Positions 12,801 through 23,204 are shown, numbered from the stretch's first letter. The stretch: 64,000 nt of DNA from Lumbricus rubellus (GCA_945859605.1 OX243824.1:7369537-7433536); one strand, 5' to 3'. The notes: a model not told the origin generated them from the letters alone. Program-made: numbers and translations.

Positions 12801-15800
12801 ATTGCACCCCTTCAGTACTCAGAGACACTCCCACCCAGGCTGAGTGAAAAAAAAACCAGTAAAATATATTGTTTAAAATGGCATGTGTGTCATGATTTTG
12901 ACAAGTATCCTTGCTAATCACTGTGCCTCAGAAGAGATGAAGTTTTCTGTTCTAATTATGATGATGATCCTGATGGTGTTGGTGATGATAATGATTAATG
13001 ATACTGTTCTTGTTTAGCGACACCCTTACTGACAAACCACAGTAAGTATCATTGAAACATGACTGTACAAATTTCAGGATCTTATTGAATACACATCTTG
13101 GCAGCATGTTAGGCGCCCACTCATTATACAAGGATGTAGCATGATATATCCTTTTTTAAAAATTATTCTGCAGATACTGGGAAGCTGTTGAAGATATGAA
13201 AAGAGCAAGCAGAGTAAGTATGGTAACAGTAACTACATGTACGATGCAGTAGCTATGGCAACATTAGCTATGGTCACAGTAGCTGTGGTAACAGTAACTA
13301 TGGTAGCAGTAGTGCACTGTATGGATTTTTGTCAGTAATAAAGTTTTTAATTTCTATTGTTGACCCACTAATTAAAAACATTAATCCAATGTGTATGATT
13401 CTGTTGAAGACACTGATACAGATTTTCACATTTTTCTAGATTTCTTGAGTGTTATAAAATTAATTAATTCTGCCATTTTTTCTATTTTTAGTCAGAACAG
13501 CACAGGATGGCAAATGAGATCTACGAGAGATTTCTGTCGCAGAAGTCGAGTCAAATCCTCCAAGTCTTAGACGTTTCAGTCTTCAAATCCATAAAGTCTT
13601 ACATGGTTGGCAATGAGGCAAGTCTATGATACCAGTTGCCAGTTTTCCCCAATCAATCAATTGAATCTATAATCGTAAACCATAAAAAGAAATTTTGTTG
13701 CTTCAAGTATCTTGGATCAAAAGTAAATTATGTATTGGCCAGCAAAAATGAAGGGTGATTAACCCTTGTGGGTCTATCATCCTGCTGACATGATTAGTTT
13801 TTGGTTACCCATGCACATGAAAAAGATTTCAACCAGTTACGTTTTTGAACACCATATTTAATAGCAAACATGATCTGATCATGCTTGGCTTTTGTTAATA
13901 TCTTTGTCTTAGTTAACTAATTAAGTTACAGAAATCTGAATTGTTTAAAATTATAACCGATGGCTATTTCGCTATGTACTTGGGTAACCCTGTTAGTGGG
14001 ACTGTGGTGTCTTAGGGGTGTCTCTCTCTTTGTTTTCAGTTCGTTAGAGAAAGTTTTTATGATAAAATATTGATACATACGCAATAAAATTTGTGGTTAT
14101 GGCTTTTATGGCAAAGGATAAACTCCAGAAAACCAGAGTTCCACCTCTGAGTTTGAATGAATGACAGTCAGAAAGACCGCTGTTCTTACAAATTTATGGA
14201 GAGGAGAATTTGTAGCATTTGTCGATTTACTTTCTGCCGTTTCCACTCAGGGACCTGAAGGATTCTGGGAGTCGCAGTCGGCCGTTTACAGTTTCACGGA
14301 AGAGGAACATTATGGATCGTTCATTGCTAGTGACATCTATCACAGACACGTCTCAGAGCTTGGAGATCATGCCGACTCAACAACTGCCGATCTCTTAGGT
14401 GCAGTTGGTTTTTTTCGTGGTATGGTAATGAAGGAAAGAATAATAATAAGATAATTATTGTAATGAATAATAAGGATACATATACAATAATAATGATGAT
14501 AATGATTAAAATAATAATTATAATGATAATAATAATGATTAAAATAATAATGATAATATAATAATTCTTTTACAATGCCTGTCCATCTGTATCCAACGCT
14601 ACAACCCAGTCGCTTTCAAACATACTTTTGCCTCACACCTGGAAGACAAGACCTGACCCAGCAAGTGTTTATTCCAGGAATAATAATAAACTCTTAAGTT
14701 CCTGGGGGCAATAGAGTACCTCAGAGCAAAATAAATAAATAATATCAATAATAATAATAATAATGGTAACATTAGTAATTATAGTGCATAATAACAATAA
14801 ATATGCAATAATAGCTAGATAATTAATTATGCTTAATAATGATGATGATAATAATAATAAAAGCTAATTTGCTCCATGTTTATTGACTGATGTTCTTGTA
14901 GTTGGTGTAAATTGTACGTTTACCTATTTATTTTCGTATTGATTCAGGTTCTTTGCACCCATTGCAGACAGATTCAAAATCCGATTTACCAGTTGAGAAT
15001 GTAGCGGCAAGCGACGAAATTGCTCTGCATTCGACGTACGCTCTGGAGAAGTTGGAGATTCTTGATGACCGTATTCTCAACAAACGAGAAGCGCTCGAAG
15101 CCATGCAACAGCTCCAGAAGAAAGACCTGGAGGTCAGTGTCGCTGAAAGATACGAGCGCTCTTAATTTCGACCTGTCTTCTCTTCATTATGAGAATTTTT
15201 ATGGCACCTCTTCCATATAACTACTCAGAAGTGCTTCCGACTCCAGCACGGCTGAAAAGAACAGTTTTCAAGTGCTAATAGTATGTGTTAGAGAGTGATC
15301 TAGGGAACACAGGTGTAGCTCAAGAGGGAGGCCACTCTTAGACATGGGGATAAGTTTTAGTCGGGGGTTCGTTCATTCATTATGAGGACTTATATAGTGC
15401 CCTTCAAAGTTACTACTGGGGGGGGGGGGGACACTCCCGAATCAACCTTTGCATTGTAGCTGGTAATATCTCCTCATTCTCTTTTCTAAAGACTTGTTTC
15501 TTCTCTCACACCCTTGCACACTGGGAGTGCCTCTAAACAGTTCAGCCTATTAGAGGTACTTTATAAATGTTTTAATACAATACAATTATACACTTTATTG
15601 ACAGCCTGCGTTGGCTTCCCAGTCACTTTTAATACACTCTTGTCGTTAAACTGTTAAAAGGATTTAAAGAATATTATTATATTAAATTTCTTATTTAGAC
15701 GAGGAAGATGCAAGATGAAATGTTGCGAGAACTGGACGCGATGATCAGCGAGAGAAAAGTTTTGGAATTCCACGTCAATCAAACAGATATTTGGATTCAT

Positions 15801-18800
15801 CATTTGGGACAGTGGAAGGCGTACATCAGCAATGCAGACGTTAGTAGTGCGTCAACCGGTGTCAGTGCTTAATACATGCATTGTACTTAATGATATTAGT
15901 AGTAGTAATAATAATAATAATAATGTTAGTAATACTGATGATAATAGTAATAATCAGTTAGTAATTAGAATAGTGAGGTATGATGAACAGCGTCATCATT
16001 TTGAGATGGTGTCTCACTAAAAACACTGACGGGAAGGCAACGGGAGACCACCTCTCTATACATCCCAAGTTAATGTAAAATGAAGCCACTACAGGGATGG
16101 AGTGGCAACATTTTGCATTCGAACCTGCCTAGGGGCAGAGAACCTGAAGAAGAAGAATGATAATAATATTAATGGTAATAATTATAATATTTTTCACAAC
16201 CCTTTCATGAATTTCATGCTTTGGTGAGGAGGAAGAGGAAGAGGACGACGACGACTACTGCGATGAGGACAGCTAATACGCTACAGATTTTGTTGAGTTG
16301 TGCAAGTTCTTGTTGAAAATCAAGTTGCTAGCGCTTCATACCTATGAGGCTGCCACTTCTTCAATTTTAAGTGCTTGTTGAAACCTTTATGCTTAGCTTG
16401 TGTGCAGTTAGTTTTGCATATTGTTTGTATGTGCACTTGTTATAGCGCCCCTTCAAGCTCTCCCTACTCAGAGGCGCTCCCGAATACAGAGCGGACACTG
16501 CATCGGAGCTTCACGCCAAAGCGCTGAGCAATTGTGAGTGAAGGACTTGCCCAAGGTCCTTACGCGGCGAGATGGATTCGAACCTCGAACCTTCCGGCTC
16601 CAAGACTATACGACGCCACCACTACACCACCGCACCCCAAAAAAATGATTATACTTGTCACTCAGCCAGTTTCTTTCATTTCAGGTGGTTAAAGTCGATA
16701 ACAAGAACGTCGCCGTCTTTCTTATCGTTGTGAATCTCGTTGGCATTTCGAAGCAAGCAACATTCCAGAAGGTGTCTTCTGCTGGTCTGTCGGATACCTC
16801 GTGGATTGTAACGAGGAAACTGGAAGATTTCAAGGCGTTACATCGGGAACTCGTTCAGGTGAGTCTCACCTGTCTATTGTCGTCTCATTGGTTGTGATAT
16901 TCAGGTTGAGATGATGATTATGATGATGATGGTACCCTACCTGCTTTTATCCTCGCATTCCAGGTCTAGGTATAATTGTCCACACTGGTATCACTTAACC
17001 TTAGAACGGCTAGGTTTTTGCAATCCTTACCTAGCCTACTTCTTTGTAGATTATCCCAGTCTTGGCCATATGACTGAATAATTTATGTTAACTAATTAAG
17101 TTTTTGGATTGATGAATGTCTAAAAACTTGGTGATACTTGAGATATGCTTTGTGTGATTTTTGTTCCTGACTTGGTGTACTTGTTGCTGAACATTACAAA
17201 CGGACCAATAAGATTGATTGATTTGATTTGATTTGATCCATTCATTTTCATCTATTTTCAATCCTTCCATCCGCCAATAAATTCATCCATGTTTTCATAT
17301 GTTCTTTCCACAATCCATCCATTCCATGCTCCTTTGTGGTTCCACACGCTCACACAGCCATCAGACTGGATACAGTGGATAGGGCTCTCTCAATTTATCA
17401 ATTAATTCCATCCATTCATATCACACTACTTCCTGGCATGCTGTTATTTTGAATTTCTTGTTTCAGATTGTTCCATCAATTCGACGACACAAATTTCCGT
17501 CACGCTCCGTTTCACAAGGTTCTGATTCCGTACGAAGACTCCAAGAAGCACTCCAGCAATACCTCAACGTCAGTCGCTTTTATACATCTGATGCAGCCTT
17601 CTGTTATTTTCTTACGTTCAGTATTATTATTGTTGTTATCGTTGTATTATTCCTGTTATTGTTGACAGCATGGCCGAAAAATGGCGTTGAATCTCTGGAC
17701 TGTGACTGAGATATTTTGGAACAGGAAAAAGGTTTTATTATAATTATTATTACTACTATTTTATTGTTTTTATACTAAAGCTTCTTTTGCAAAAGAATCG
17801 ACTCTAGGAAGAGTTCAGTGATATCCTGATTACGATGACGATGATAATGATGATGATGACGACGATGATGATGATGACGATGATGACGACGACGACGATG
17901 ATGATGATGACGACGACGATGATGATGATGATGACGATGATGATGATGACGACGACGATGATGATGATGATGACGACGACGATGATGATGACAATGATGA
18001 CAATGATTACGATGATTCTAATGGTGTTTAAATGTTTGTTATGTCGTAGTGTGTTCTGGATGATGACATCTTGTACCAGAGTGAACCAGTCTTTGCCTTT
18101 CTCAGTAAAAGTCTCGATCTTCTCAAACAATCGATTTCCGACAGAGAACGAAGGAGCAGCAAAACGCAATTTTCAACGCCGACAATTTTCGAAAGGTCAG
18201 TTCTTCTCTTCACGTAGCGAAGATTTTAGCTGTTTATTCTGGAATTTATTTAGTGATTTATATCTATTATCTATTCATATTTACGTGTTTGAATGTGAAA
18301 GAACCAATTTCATGATCTGGATCTATTCATGTGATCTCATATTTCGTCCCTCTCTGCCACTTCACTGCATCTACTTAGGTCTTCTGATCTTTGCGTCCCT
18401 CGTTCAGGACAGGACCACCATGGCTCAATCCAGATCCTTTGCCTGCATAGGTCCCTCCACATGGAATGGACTTCCACGATCAGTTCGCTCTGTCATTCTT
18501 CATCCTCAGTTGGTGCTTCTGAAAGGTTTTTTGCTGAAAGAAGCACTGTATAAATGGTCAAATACAGTACACTATTTACGTACTTGAATAACGTTATGAA
18601 TCAGCTTCATGCTATTGATCTACTCATAGCTTTGCATATTTTTTTGGCTTAAATTCACTCAAATATTTGTTAAAATTTTATGCTTCACCTTTTCTACTAC
18701 CTAACTTTAACAACAGGTGAATAAATCACTGAATGTTTATTCTCACGAACGCTAGACCACTTCAATTCCACGTTTCGTTCGACTTGCAGAATGGCGCTCT

Positions 18801-21800
18801 CTTTCGACCGGTTCGCCAGTTCGAAGTCGTTGAACGAAATCGATCGAGACGTTGCAATGGACGCAATGGCGCAACCTCTTTACAACCTCATCTTCAACGT
18901 GTTTGAATTGACCGGTGGATCCAACTGGTTGAGACGGACGCTTGTCGCACTCGTTCAGGTCACCTACGGAAAATCAATCAACAGGTACGACTCGTGTTTT
19001 ACGACCTATCCATATAATTACATTACTTGTTTGTTTTTGATTTATTTGTATGTGCACTTGTTATAGCGCCCCTTCAAGCTCTCTCTATACTCAGAGGCGC
19101 TCCCGAATGCAGAGCGGACACTGCATCGGAGTTGCACACCGAAGCGCTGAGCAATTGTGAGTGAAGGACTTGCCAAAGGTCCTTACGCGGCGAGGTGGAT
19201 TCGAACCTCGAACCTTCCAGCTCCAAGGCAACGACGCCATAATTATAAATTTCTTTTACATACATATATTTTGTTGGTTCGATATTAAAGGATGTACTTA
19301 CTTGCTTACTTGCATTGTTAAACGTTCTATTGTTTAGGAAGATTCACGAGACGGTCGAGTGGATTGTCTCAGAACCTATGCTCATCTATTATCTGCATTT
19401 GTTCCGTGACGCCTACTGGCCGCCGCATGATCAGCCGACCCATCGACCGGCGCCACCAAGTGACGAAGAGAAACGAAAAATGCGACTGCTCGCCAAACAG
19501 AAACTGCTGAACAGCGTACCTGGTACGAACTTTTAAATTTTTCAGTTTGTTGTTAGACTCAACTTTTTGTCCTCAATCTATCTGTCTGTCTGTCTGTCTG
19601 CCTGCCTGCCTGCCTGTCTGTCAATTTGTCTGTGTAATTTATCTAGCGCTCCTTCAAGGAATCTATTCAGAGGCGCTCCCGATCCAGGCCCGGTCAAAAA
19701 GAAAAGTCTTAAGCAATCTATAGAATGTGCCAGACATGTTCCGAGGTTGGGAACATAGGGAATCTCAAGCACATTCGTTGTTGCAGAGTGTGTTAATGTA
19801 GTAATTTATTTATTTTATATTTATTTGTCTATTTCTGTAGCTCCCCGTCAAGCTTCTTACTCAGAGGCTCTCCCAACTACAGCGCGGACCATAGGCGTAG
19901 GAGGCGGGGGTCCAGAGGGGGCAAATGCCCCCCCAAATTTCGGGCAAGTCTGATTTTTCGGGCAAGCAGACCCGGAAAAAGAAAAAAAGTTTTAATTTTT
20001 TTAACTTTTTTTAATTTTTCCGGGTCTTTTTGCCCGAAAAATCAGACTTGCCCGAACAAAAAACCTTTCGGCCAAAAAGTAACGGGAAATTTCAGAAGAT
20101 TTCAGCCGGATGACTTGAAAAAGGTCGTCAGAATTTTCGGGCAAACGTAACGGAAATTTTTCTTAAGATTTCGGTCGGACGAAAAAAAAATTTGGGGCAA
20201 AAGTCTCATTTTTGCCCCCCCCCCCCAACTCTGAAATGTCCCCTACACCTATGGCGCGGACACTGTATTTGGAGTTTCACGCCGAAGCGCACAAGCAATT
20301 GCGAGTGAAGGACTTGCTCAGGGTCTATATGCGGCGGCTTGAGGAGGATTCGAAGCTGGATGTCTCCGGCTCCAAGGCACCGAACCCACCAATACACCAC
20401 TGTGCCCCACAATTATACTCATTATTGATATTTATTAATGTAGTAACAGAGTGGATTAAAATTGTCTGCTGCTGTGGCTTACTTTCGAAGATATATAAAC
20501 AAACAAAAGTCAAACATGCACACATGTGCGTGCACACATATACAGTGTTATACACTCTGCTTAAACACTTGTTTGCACACTTGCACATACACTCACAAGT
20601 GTGTAAACTGTACGCACATGTTTTGTGTTTTGTACACACATGCACATACTTGTGCATGTGTGTATATATTATGTACAATTGTACATATACACACATGCAC
20701 ATAAATAGCTGCAAAGTACACTTGTAAGCATCATCAAACGATAAAATAACAAATTGTTATTATTATTATTTTTATTATTTTTATTGTCAGCCGCACTAAA
20801 GAATCTAATCGGTGATGAGAAGGCTCGACACGGTGCGTCCAAAGTATTCGATGCGTGGCAGGATTCACGAATCAACAAACACATTTTTTACGTGAGTTCA
20901 GATCGACAATCAACAACAAAATATATTAACCTCGTGCAATGTTTTTTAGCCCTTTACCGACCAAAGTGTAGTAAATGTTGTGATGTGTCCTACACCCTCG
21001 GTCGGTAAAGGGTTAAGAGATTTCTTGAAGAGGAGTTCTAAATATGTGATGGAATCTCTCTGGTTGATTGGTGTAAAGGAATCATTAGTTGCTTAGGGTG
21101 TAAGTATAGGTTGTTGAGAGACTACAGGAGTGTTGGGACGTGAGTGGTTTCAGCAGCTGATGTCCAGGAAGGGGTTGATTGATAGGTGAATGCTATAATC
21201 CTCTCACTCCATTGTAAACCTCCATCATTAACCTTACCGTACTGTACGTCTGCCAACATTGTCATTACAGGAGGCAAGGATTTATATAGTGTGTGAGTGT
21301 GTCTGCTTGTTTGTTTGTGTGTATGTATGTCTGTTTGTCTGTCTGTGTTTGTCTGTTTGTGTGTTTGTCTGTTTGTTTGTGTGTCTGTTTGTCTGCTTGT
21401 GTTTGTGTGTGTGTGTCTGTTTATGTCTGTTTTTATGAGTGTTGCAGGTGTGCATGTGTGTGTGTGTGCATGTGGGTGTGTGTGTGTTGCTTGATGTTGC
21501 ATTAAGGCTTAAGTGATGAGGTTCATCGTAGTAACGGTTATTTTCGTTATAAATTACATCTTCATCCATTCCAACAGTTTCCATCAGTCGCTACATGTGC
21601 AATTATTGTACATCTCGTTCTTCCATGTTTTTTTTCATTAGCGCTTAATGCATTAATTAGAAGGATGGATAACTGTCGATTGAAAGAAAGAAGATCAGGG
21701 TTAAGATCTCAGCCAGAGCAGAAAGTTGATTCAAGATGTAGGACATCAAGAGAGAGAACTGGCCAGAGGCAGAGGATATAATAATAATAATAATAATAAT

Positions 21801-21955
21801 AATAGTAGTAGTAATAATAGTAATGGTAATAGTAATAGTAATAATAATAATAATAATAATAATATAATAATTTATAATAATAATAATAATAACAATAATT
21901 AGTAATAATAATAATAATAAATAATAATAATAATAATAGTTAATAATAATAATTT

Positions 21956-21994
<39 letters not shown>

Positions 21995-22263
21995 GTTAAT
22001 AATAATAATTAATAATATTAATAATACTAATTAATAATAATAATAATGTAGACCTATATCATTTCTGCCGCTGTGATTGAACCTGTAAAAAGAGTGCAAC
22101 CCATCAGGGGCAATACCAATCATATATTCATTAAGTTCTTTAAGAACAGAGTCGTGTGTATGGTGATACTCTGTCTTCTGTTTTTCAGACGGTGCTAGAG
22201 ATGTTCATGATGGAGGTCTTCGCCGACGCAAAGAACGACGAAAGAAGCTTCGTCAATTTCTGA
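6592..22263 (+). CDS. SNX25: Sorting nexin 25-like protein, 21 coding exons
   Basis: Coding exons: 6592-6810, 7349-7506, 8028-8159, 8855-9027, 9642-9828, 10315-10388, 10794-10870, 11821-11931, 12636-12727, 13174-13213, 13492-13617, 14251-14398, 14948-15132, 15699-15839, 16685-16858, 17467-17568, 18050-18195, 18790-18984, 19338-19522, 20791-20891, 22189-22263. Phases agree at every junction and the total is 2841 nt (946 residues plus TGA). Order: two membrane segments, PXA, RGS, coiled coil, PX, Nexin_C. The C-terminal KQKLL-S-P-AL-NL-G block with N-KH resembles SNX25 rather than SNX13 or SNX14. Family knowledge: membrane-anchored, phosphoinositide-binding nexins of ER/endosomes; vertebrate SNX25 has been linked to TGF-beta receptor turnover. 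Weakest points: the exon 8 donor (11932, GTTCGG) and the GC donor of exon 11. cDNA would settle both. Confidence 0.9.
7349..9828 (+). CDS. SNX25: SNX25 exons 2-5: PXA domain
   Basis: Four exons (7349-7506, 8028-8159, 8855-9027, 9642-9828) encode about residues 74-290. Diagnostic pieces are [12 protein letters not shown] in exon 2, DLWCAVENF and [12 protein letters not shown] in exon 3, [19 protein letters not shown] and [11 protein letters not shown] in exon 4, and LITDPFYLN in exon 5. All are typical of PXA domains, which bind or transfer lipids or support organelle contacts in the Mdm1/SNX13 family. Exon 4 is easy to miss: its acceptor is at 8853-8854 and its donor at 9028, and it restores the frame between exons 3 and 5. 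Confidence 0.88.
7655..7742. repeat. (GTATT)n microsatellite in SNX25 intron 2
   Basis: About 17 copies of a 5-bp TTGTA-type unit with a few interruptions, inside the intron between exons 2 and 3. Confidence 0.85.
9355..9610. repeat. Degenerate ~20-bp minisatellite in SNX25 intron 4
   Basis: Repeats of AATAGAAGTTACTGATTAC with substitutions and small indels. The same unit, in reverse complement, occurs at about 25420-25555 inside an intron of the inverted SNX25 copy. Confidence 0.8.
10315..11931 (+). CDS. SNX25: SNX25 exons 6-8: PXA-RGS linker
   Basis: Exon 6 (10315-10388) encodes [20 protein letters not shown], exon 7 (10794-10870) a Lys/Ser-rich stretch ending LPKYINQ, and exon 8 (11821-11931) [19 protein letters not shown]. 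The most consensus-like donor in exon 8 (CGG|GTAAAA at 11924) would leave phase 1 and break exon 9. The frame needs the weaker AAG|GTTCGG donor at 11932, unless an unseen micro-exon follows. Intron 7 carries a LINE fragment. Confidence 0.75.
11218..11704 (+). mobile_element. 5'-truncated LINE (reverse transcriptase C-terminus) with 9-bp target duplication
   Basis: The open frame over 11236-11691 encodes [15 protein letters not shown], then [15 protein letters not shown] and [16 protein letters not shown], the conserved C-terminal region after the catalytic part of many non-LTR reverse transcriptases. The element body is 11227-11695, flanked by the direct repeat GTGCACACA (11218-11226 and 11696-11704). 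The 3' end has a short ACAAGGTG repeat tail. It sits sense-oriented in SNX25 intron 7, inside a degenerate TGCACATGCTGTTTCTTTC repeat. The clade is not assigned. Confidence 0.85.
12113..12408. repeat. 33-bp minisatellite in SNX25 intron 8
   Basis: About nine near-identical tandem copies of a 33-bp unit containing GTGACATGATCTTATATGA. Because 33 is a multiple of three, the minus strand stays open ([11 protein letters not shown] repeated). I consider that frame a by-product of the repeat, not a gene. Confidence 0.9.
12636..14398 (+). CDS. SNX25: SNX25 exons 9-12: RGS domain
   Basis: Exons 12636-12727, 13174-13213, 13492-13617 and 14251-14398 encode about residues 378-513. The [20 protein letters not shown] start, [21 protein letters not shown] and [10 protein letters not shown] blocks follow the helical order of RGS (regulator of G-protein signalling) folds. 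The closing exon holds [20 protein letters not shown]. Exon 11 ends with a GC donor (GAG|GCAAGT at 13618), and the inverted copy keeps the same GC donor. Whether this RGS has GAP activity cannot be told from sequence. Confidence 0.85.
14450..14870. repeat. AAT/GAT-rich simple repeats in SNX25 intron 12
   Basis: Blocks of AAT, GAT and TAA triplets at 14450-14560 and 14740-14865, separated by a unique stretch. Corresponding repeats occur in the inverted copy (26950-27090, 27245-27330), showing that the introns are homologous. Confidence 0.75.
14948..15839 (+). CDS. SNX25: SNX25 exons 13-14: coiled-coil linker
   Basis: Exons 14948-15132 and 15699-15839 encode about residues 513-621. Residues from [20 protein letters not shown] through [17 protein letters not shown] carry a long Leu/Glu/Lys heptad pattern, consistent with a coiled coil between RGS and PX. 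The last part, [12 protein letters not shown], begins the PX strand region. Both exons are duplicated in inverted form at 26686-26870 and 24791-24931. Confidence 0.85.
16433..16638 (-). mobile_element. Full-length tRNA-derived SINE in SNX25 intron 14
   Basis: On the minus strand a tRNA-like head carries an A box (TGGTGTAGTGG, 16629-16619) and a B box (GGTTCGAATCC, 16584-16574), the RNA polymerase III promoter arrangement. The body then contains the complement of CTCAGAGGCGCTCCCGAAT and ends at ATAGCGCC. Related copies lie at 19038-19245 and 19825-20412. Confidence 0.85.
16685..18195 (+). CDS. SNX25: SNX25 exons 15-17: PX domain and tail
   Basis: Exons 16685-16858, 17467-17568 and 18050-18195 encode about residues 622-762. 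[19 protein letters not shown] is the PX signature (basic residue, Asp-Phe, then Leu-His), the 3-phosphoinositide-contacting segment. The usual Pro-rich loop with a Lys is replaced by HKFPS, so lipid specificity is uncertain. Exon 16 is open in two frames; only the [12 protein letters not shown] frame joins in phase 0 on both sides. Exon 17 starts [20 protein letters not shown] (GAY)n trinucleotide tract lies just before its acceptor. Confidence 0.85.
17833..18010. repeat. (GAY)n trinucleotide tract before SNX25 exon 17
   Basis: About 60 GAT/GAC triplets in a mixed order, ending roughly 40 bp before the exon 17 acceptor. Both strands stay open in some frames because of the 3-bp period. Confidence 0.85.
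18340..18580 (+). mobile_element. Decayed LINE 3' fragment in SNX25 intron 17
   Basis: The frame around 18400-18570 reads [20 protein letters not shown] then LPRSVRS. This resembles the extreme C-terminus of CR1/L2-like ORF2 proteins (R-F---P--WN-LP---R). Frame slips upstream suggest decay. Ends are not defined. Confidence 0.55.
18790..22263 (+). CDS. SNX25: SNX25 exons 18-21: Nexin_C domain and C-terminus
   Basis: Exons 18790-18984, 19338-19522, 20791-20891 and 22189-22263 encode about residues 762-946. [20 protein letters not shown], then [20 protein letters not shown] and [19 protein letters not shown], are the Nexin_C pattern of the SNX13/14/25 group. The final exon ends with a short acidic tail and TGA at 22261-22263. 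The terminal ~15 residues diverge from what I recognise in vertebrate SNX25. Confidence 0.87.
19038..19245 (-). mobile_element. tRNA-derived SINE in SNX25 intron 18
   Basis: This is closely similar to 16433-16638 over GTGCACTTGTTATAGCGCC, CTCAGAGGCGCTCCCGAAT and the GGATTCGAACC B-box complement (19197-19207). The A-box end is truncated after GACGCCAT. Confidence 0.8.
19825..20412 (-). mobile_element. SINE copy split by a MITE (SNX25 intron 19)
   Basis: The SINE runs 19825-19889 and resumes at 20262-20412; the gap is the MITE at 19890-20253 plus one copy of its target duplication. The outer parts align with the uninterrupted SINEs (CTCAGAGGC..., ACACTG..., GAGTTTCACGCCGAAGCGC, GTGAAGGACTTGC). 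The MITE therefore inserted after the SINE. Confidence 0.8.
19890..20253. mobile_element. hAT-like MITE, CATAGGCGTAGG family, copy 1 (364 bp)
   Basis: Terminal inverted repeats are CATAGGCGTAGG at the left and CCTACACCTATG at the right. It is flanked by a perfect 8-bp duplication GCGCGGAC (19882-19889, 20254-20261), the length typical of hAT transposons. The interior has inverted CGGGCAAGTCTGATTTTTCG-type arms and no transposase. A second copy is at 31595-31826. Confidence 0.9.
20946..21016. mobile_element. 71-bp TTAA-flanked hairpin (piggyBac-like micro-MITE)
   Basis: Ends are TTAG-CCCTTTACCGACC and GGTCGGTAAAGGG-TTAA. The TTAA target with CCC-starting inverted ends is the piggyBac pattern. 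Internal words (GTAGTAAAT, TCCTA) match the hairpins at 22398 and 28125. It lies in SNX25 intron 20. Confidence 0.7.
21290..21495. repeat. TGTC/TGTT-type simple repeat
   Basis: About 200 bp of TGTCTGTTTGTG permutations in SNX25 intron 20. Long open frames on both strands here are artefacts of low complexity. Confidence 0.85.
21778..22045. repeat. (TAA)n microsatellite in SNX25 intron 20
   Basis: About 270 bp of TAA triplets with scattered TAG and TAT interruptions, ending about 140 bp before the last exon. Confidence 0.9.
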
Positions 22264-22273
22264 GTCTACTCTC

Positions 22274-22352
22274 TTAACCCTTTGAACCCGATGGGCCGTT
22301 TTTCCGACCCGTTATCCATAGAGTTACGCGAGCTCCGGGTTCAAAGGGTTAA
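22274..22352. mobile_element. 79-bp TTAA-flanked hairpin in SNX25 3' UTR
   Basis: TTAACCCTTTGAACCCG and CGGGTTCAAAGGGTTAA form perfect inverted ends, starting 10 bp after the stop codon. It is piggyBac-like by its TTAA/CCC ends. Its core differs from the 71-bp hairpins, so it may be a separate subfamily. Confidence 0.7.
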
Positions 22353-22397
22353 TCTCGTGGACGATCGTTGGACGTGTCACGTTTGAGTCGTCGTGGT

Positions 22398-22468
22398 TTA
22401 ACCCTTTAATGCTGGAGGGTATAGGATTTTCCATACCATTTACTACCATCTCGGCATTAAAGGGTTAA
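22398..22468. mobile_element. 71-bp TTAA-flanked hairpin in SNX25 3' UTR
   Basis: Ends are TTAACCCTTTAATGC and GCATTAAAGGGTTAA. Its reverse complement shares GTAAATGG and GGAAAATCCTATA-like words with the hairpin at 28125-28195, so both belong to one family. Confidence 0.75.
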
Positions 22469-22537
22469 ATTAAACTGCTCATTATTTACAAGGCCGTAGT
22501 TAGTGGATCGGTTGTTTTGTGATGTTTGAACTTTGAA

Positions 22538-22786
22538 CAGGGCCGTGTTTAACATAGGTCCATTCGGTGCCGTGCACCGAATGCCCCTAGCTGAGCTAAA
22601 AGTTTTGTTGCCATTGGCCAAATGTCTTTTGCGAGTGTCAATGTTACTTAAACCTTTTGTAAAATCAATATAAGTGTAAGAAAACATTAATTTAACTAAG
22701 TTCACCGATGTTGCGTGCTTACTTACTGACTCGCCACAGCTGTAACACTTTGCACCGACACTCGAAGAACCTTCAACACGGCCCTG
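22538..22786. mobile_element. hAT-like MITE, CAGGGCCGTGTT family, copy 1 (249 bp)
   Basis: Terminal inverted repeats are CAGGGCCGTGTT and AACACGGCCCTG. A perfect 8-bp duplication ACTTTGAA flanks it (22530-22537, 22787-22794). A palindrome near the left end (CATTCGGTG...CACCGAATG) is shared with the copy at 27638-28095. Confidence 0.9.
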
Positions 22787-23070
22787 ACTTTGAACACCCA
22801 CGAAATGAAATAATGTAGCAGTGAAATAATGCATTTACCAACACATGATGTAACAACTAAGAACTACTGTACTAGTGTGTGATGTTTTGGGCCACTAATT
22901 GGCCATCCAGAACCCTTTGAGAACTCATGGTGCTCCGCTCCCTCCAAAACCGTTAGTTAGTTGATTCCGTTTGCAAATAAACAGTCGAGTAAACACACAC
23001 ACACACCCAAATAAAATCCTGGCTACGGCCTTGCCACGTCATAATTATAATCTTTCAAGAGTCGAGACAC

Positions 23071-23075
23071 GGTTT

Positions 23076-23121
<46 letters not shown>
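23071..23121. repeat. (GT)n microsatellite
   Basis: About 25 GT dinucleotides, downstream of the probable SNX25 3' end. Confidence 0.95.
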
Positions 23122-23122
<1 letters not shown>

Positions 23123-23204
23123 ATAGAAATTGCACGAAAGATGGCTTCACAATTATTCTGGTGCTTTGATGCGAATTTTATGAGACTGGATGCCTGCATG
23201 TGAT

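Larger units (their letters stand above)
22264..23035 (+). other. SNX25: Probable SNX25 3' UTR, largely made of MITEs
   Basis: AATAAA poly(A) signals lie at 22976-22981 and 23010-23015. Between stop and signals are two TTAA-flanked hairpins (22274-22352, 22398-22468) and a 249-bp hAT-like MITE (22538-22786), so roughly half of the inferred 3' UTR derives from mobile DNA. The 3' end position is inference from the signals only. Confidence 0.5.

Noticed and set aside
17835..18587. 250-codon frame joining (GAY)n, exon 17 and a LINE fragment
   Set aside because: It reads exon 17 in the wrong frame and continues through the intron; the true exon 17 frame is fixed by its neighbours.
20212..20727. 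171-codon frame overlapping MITE, SINE and CACA-rich repeat
   Set aside because: It crosses element boundaries and simple repeats; chance frame.
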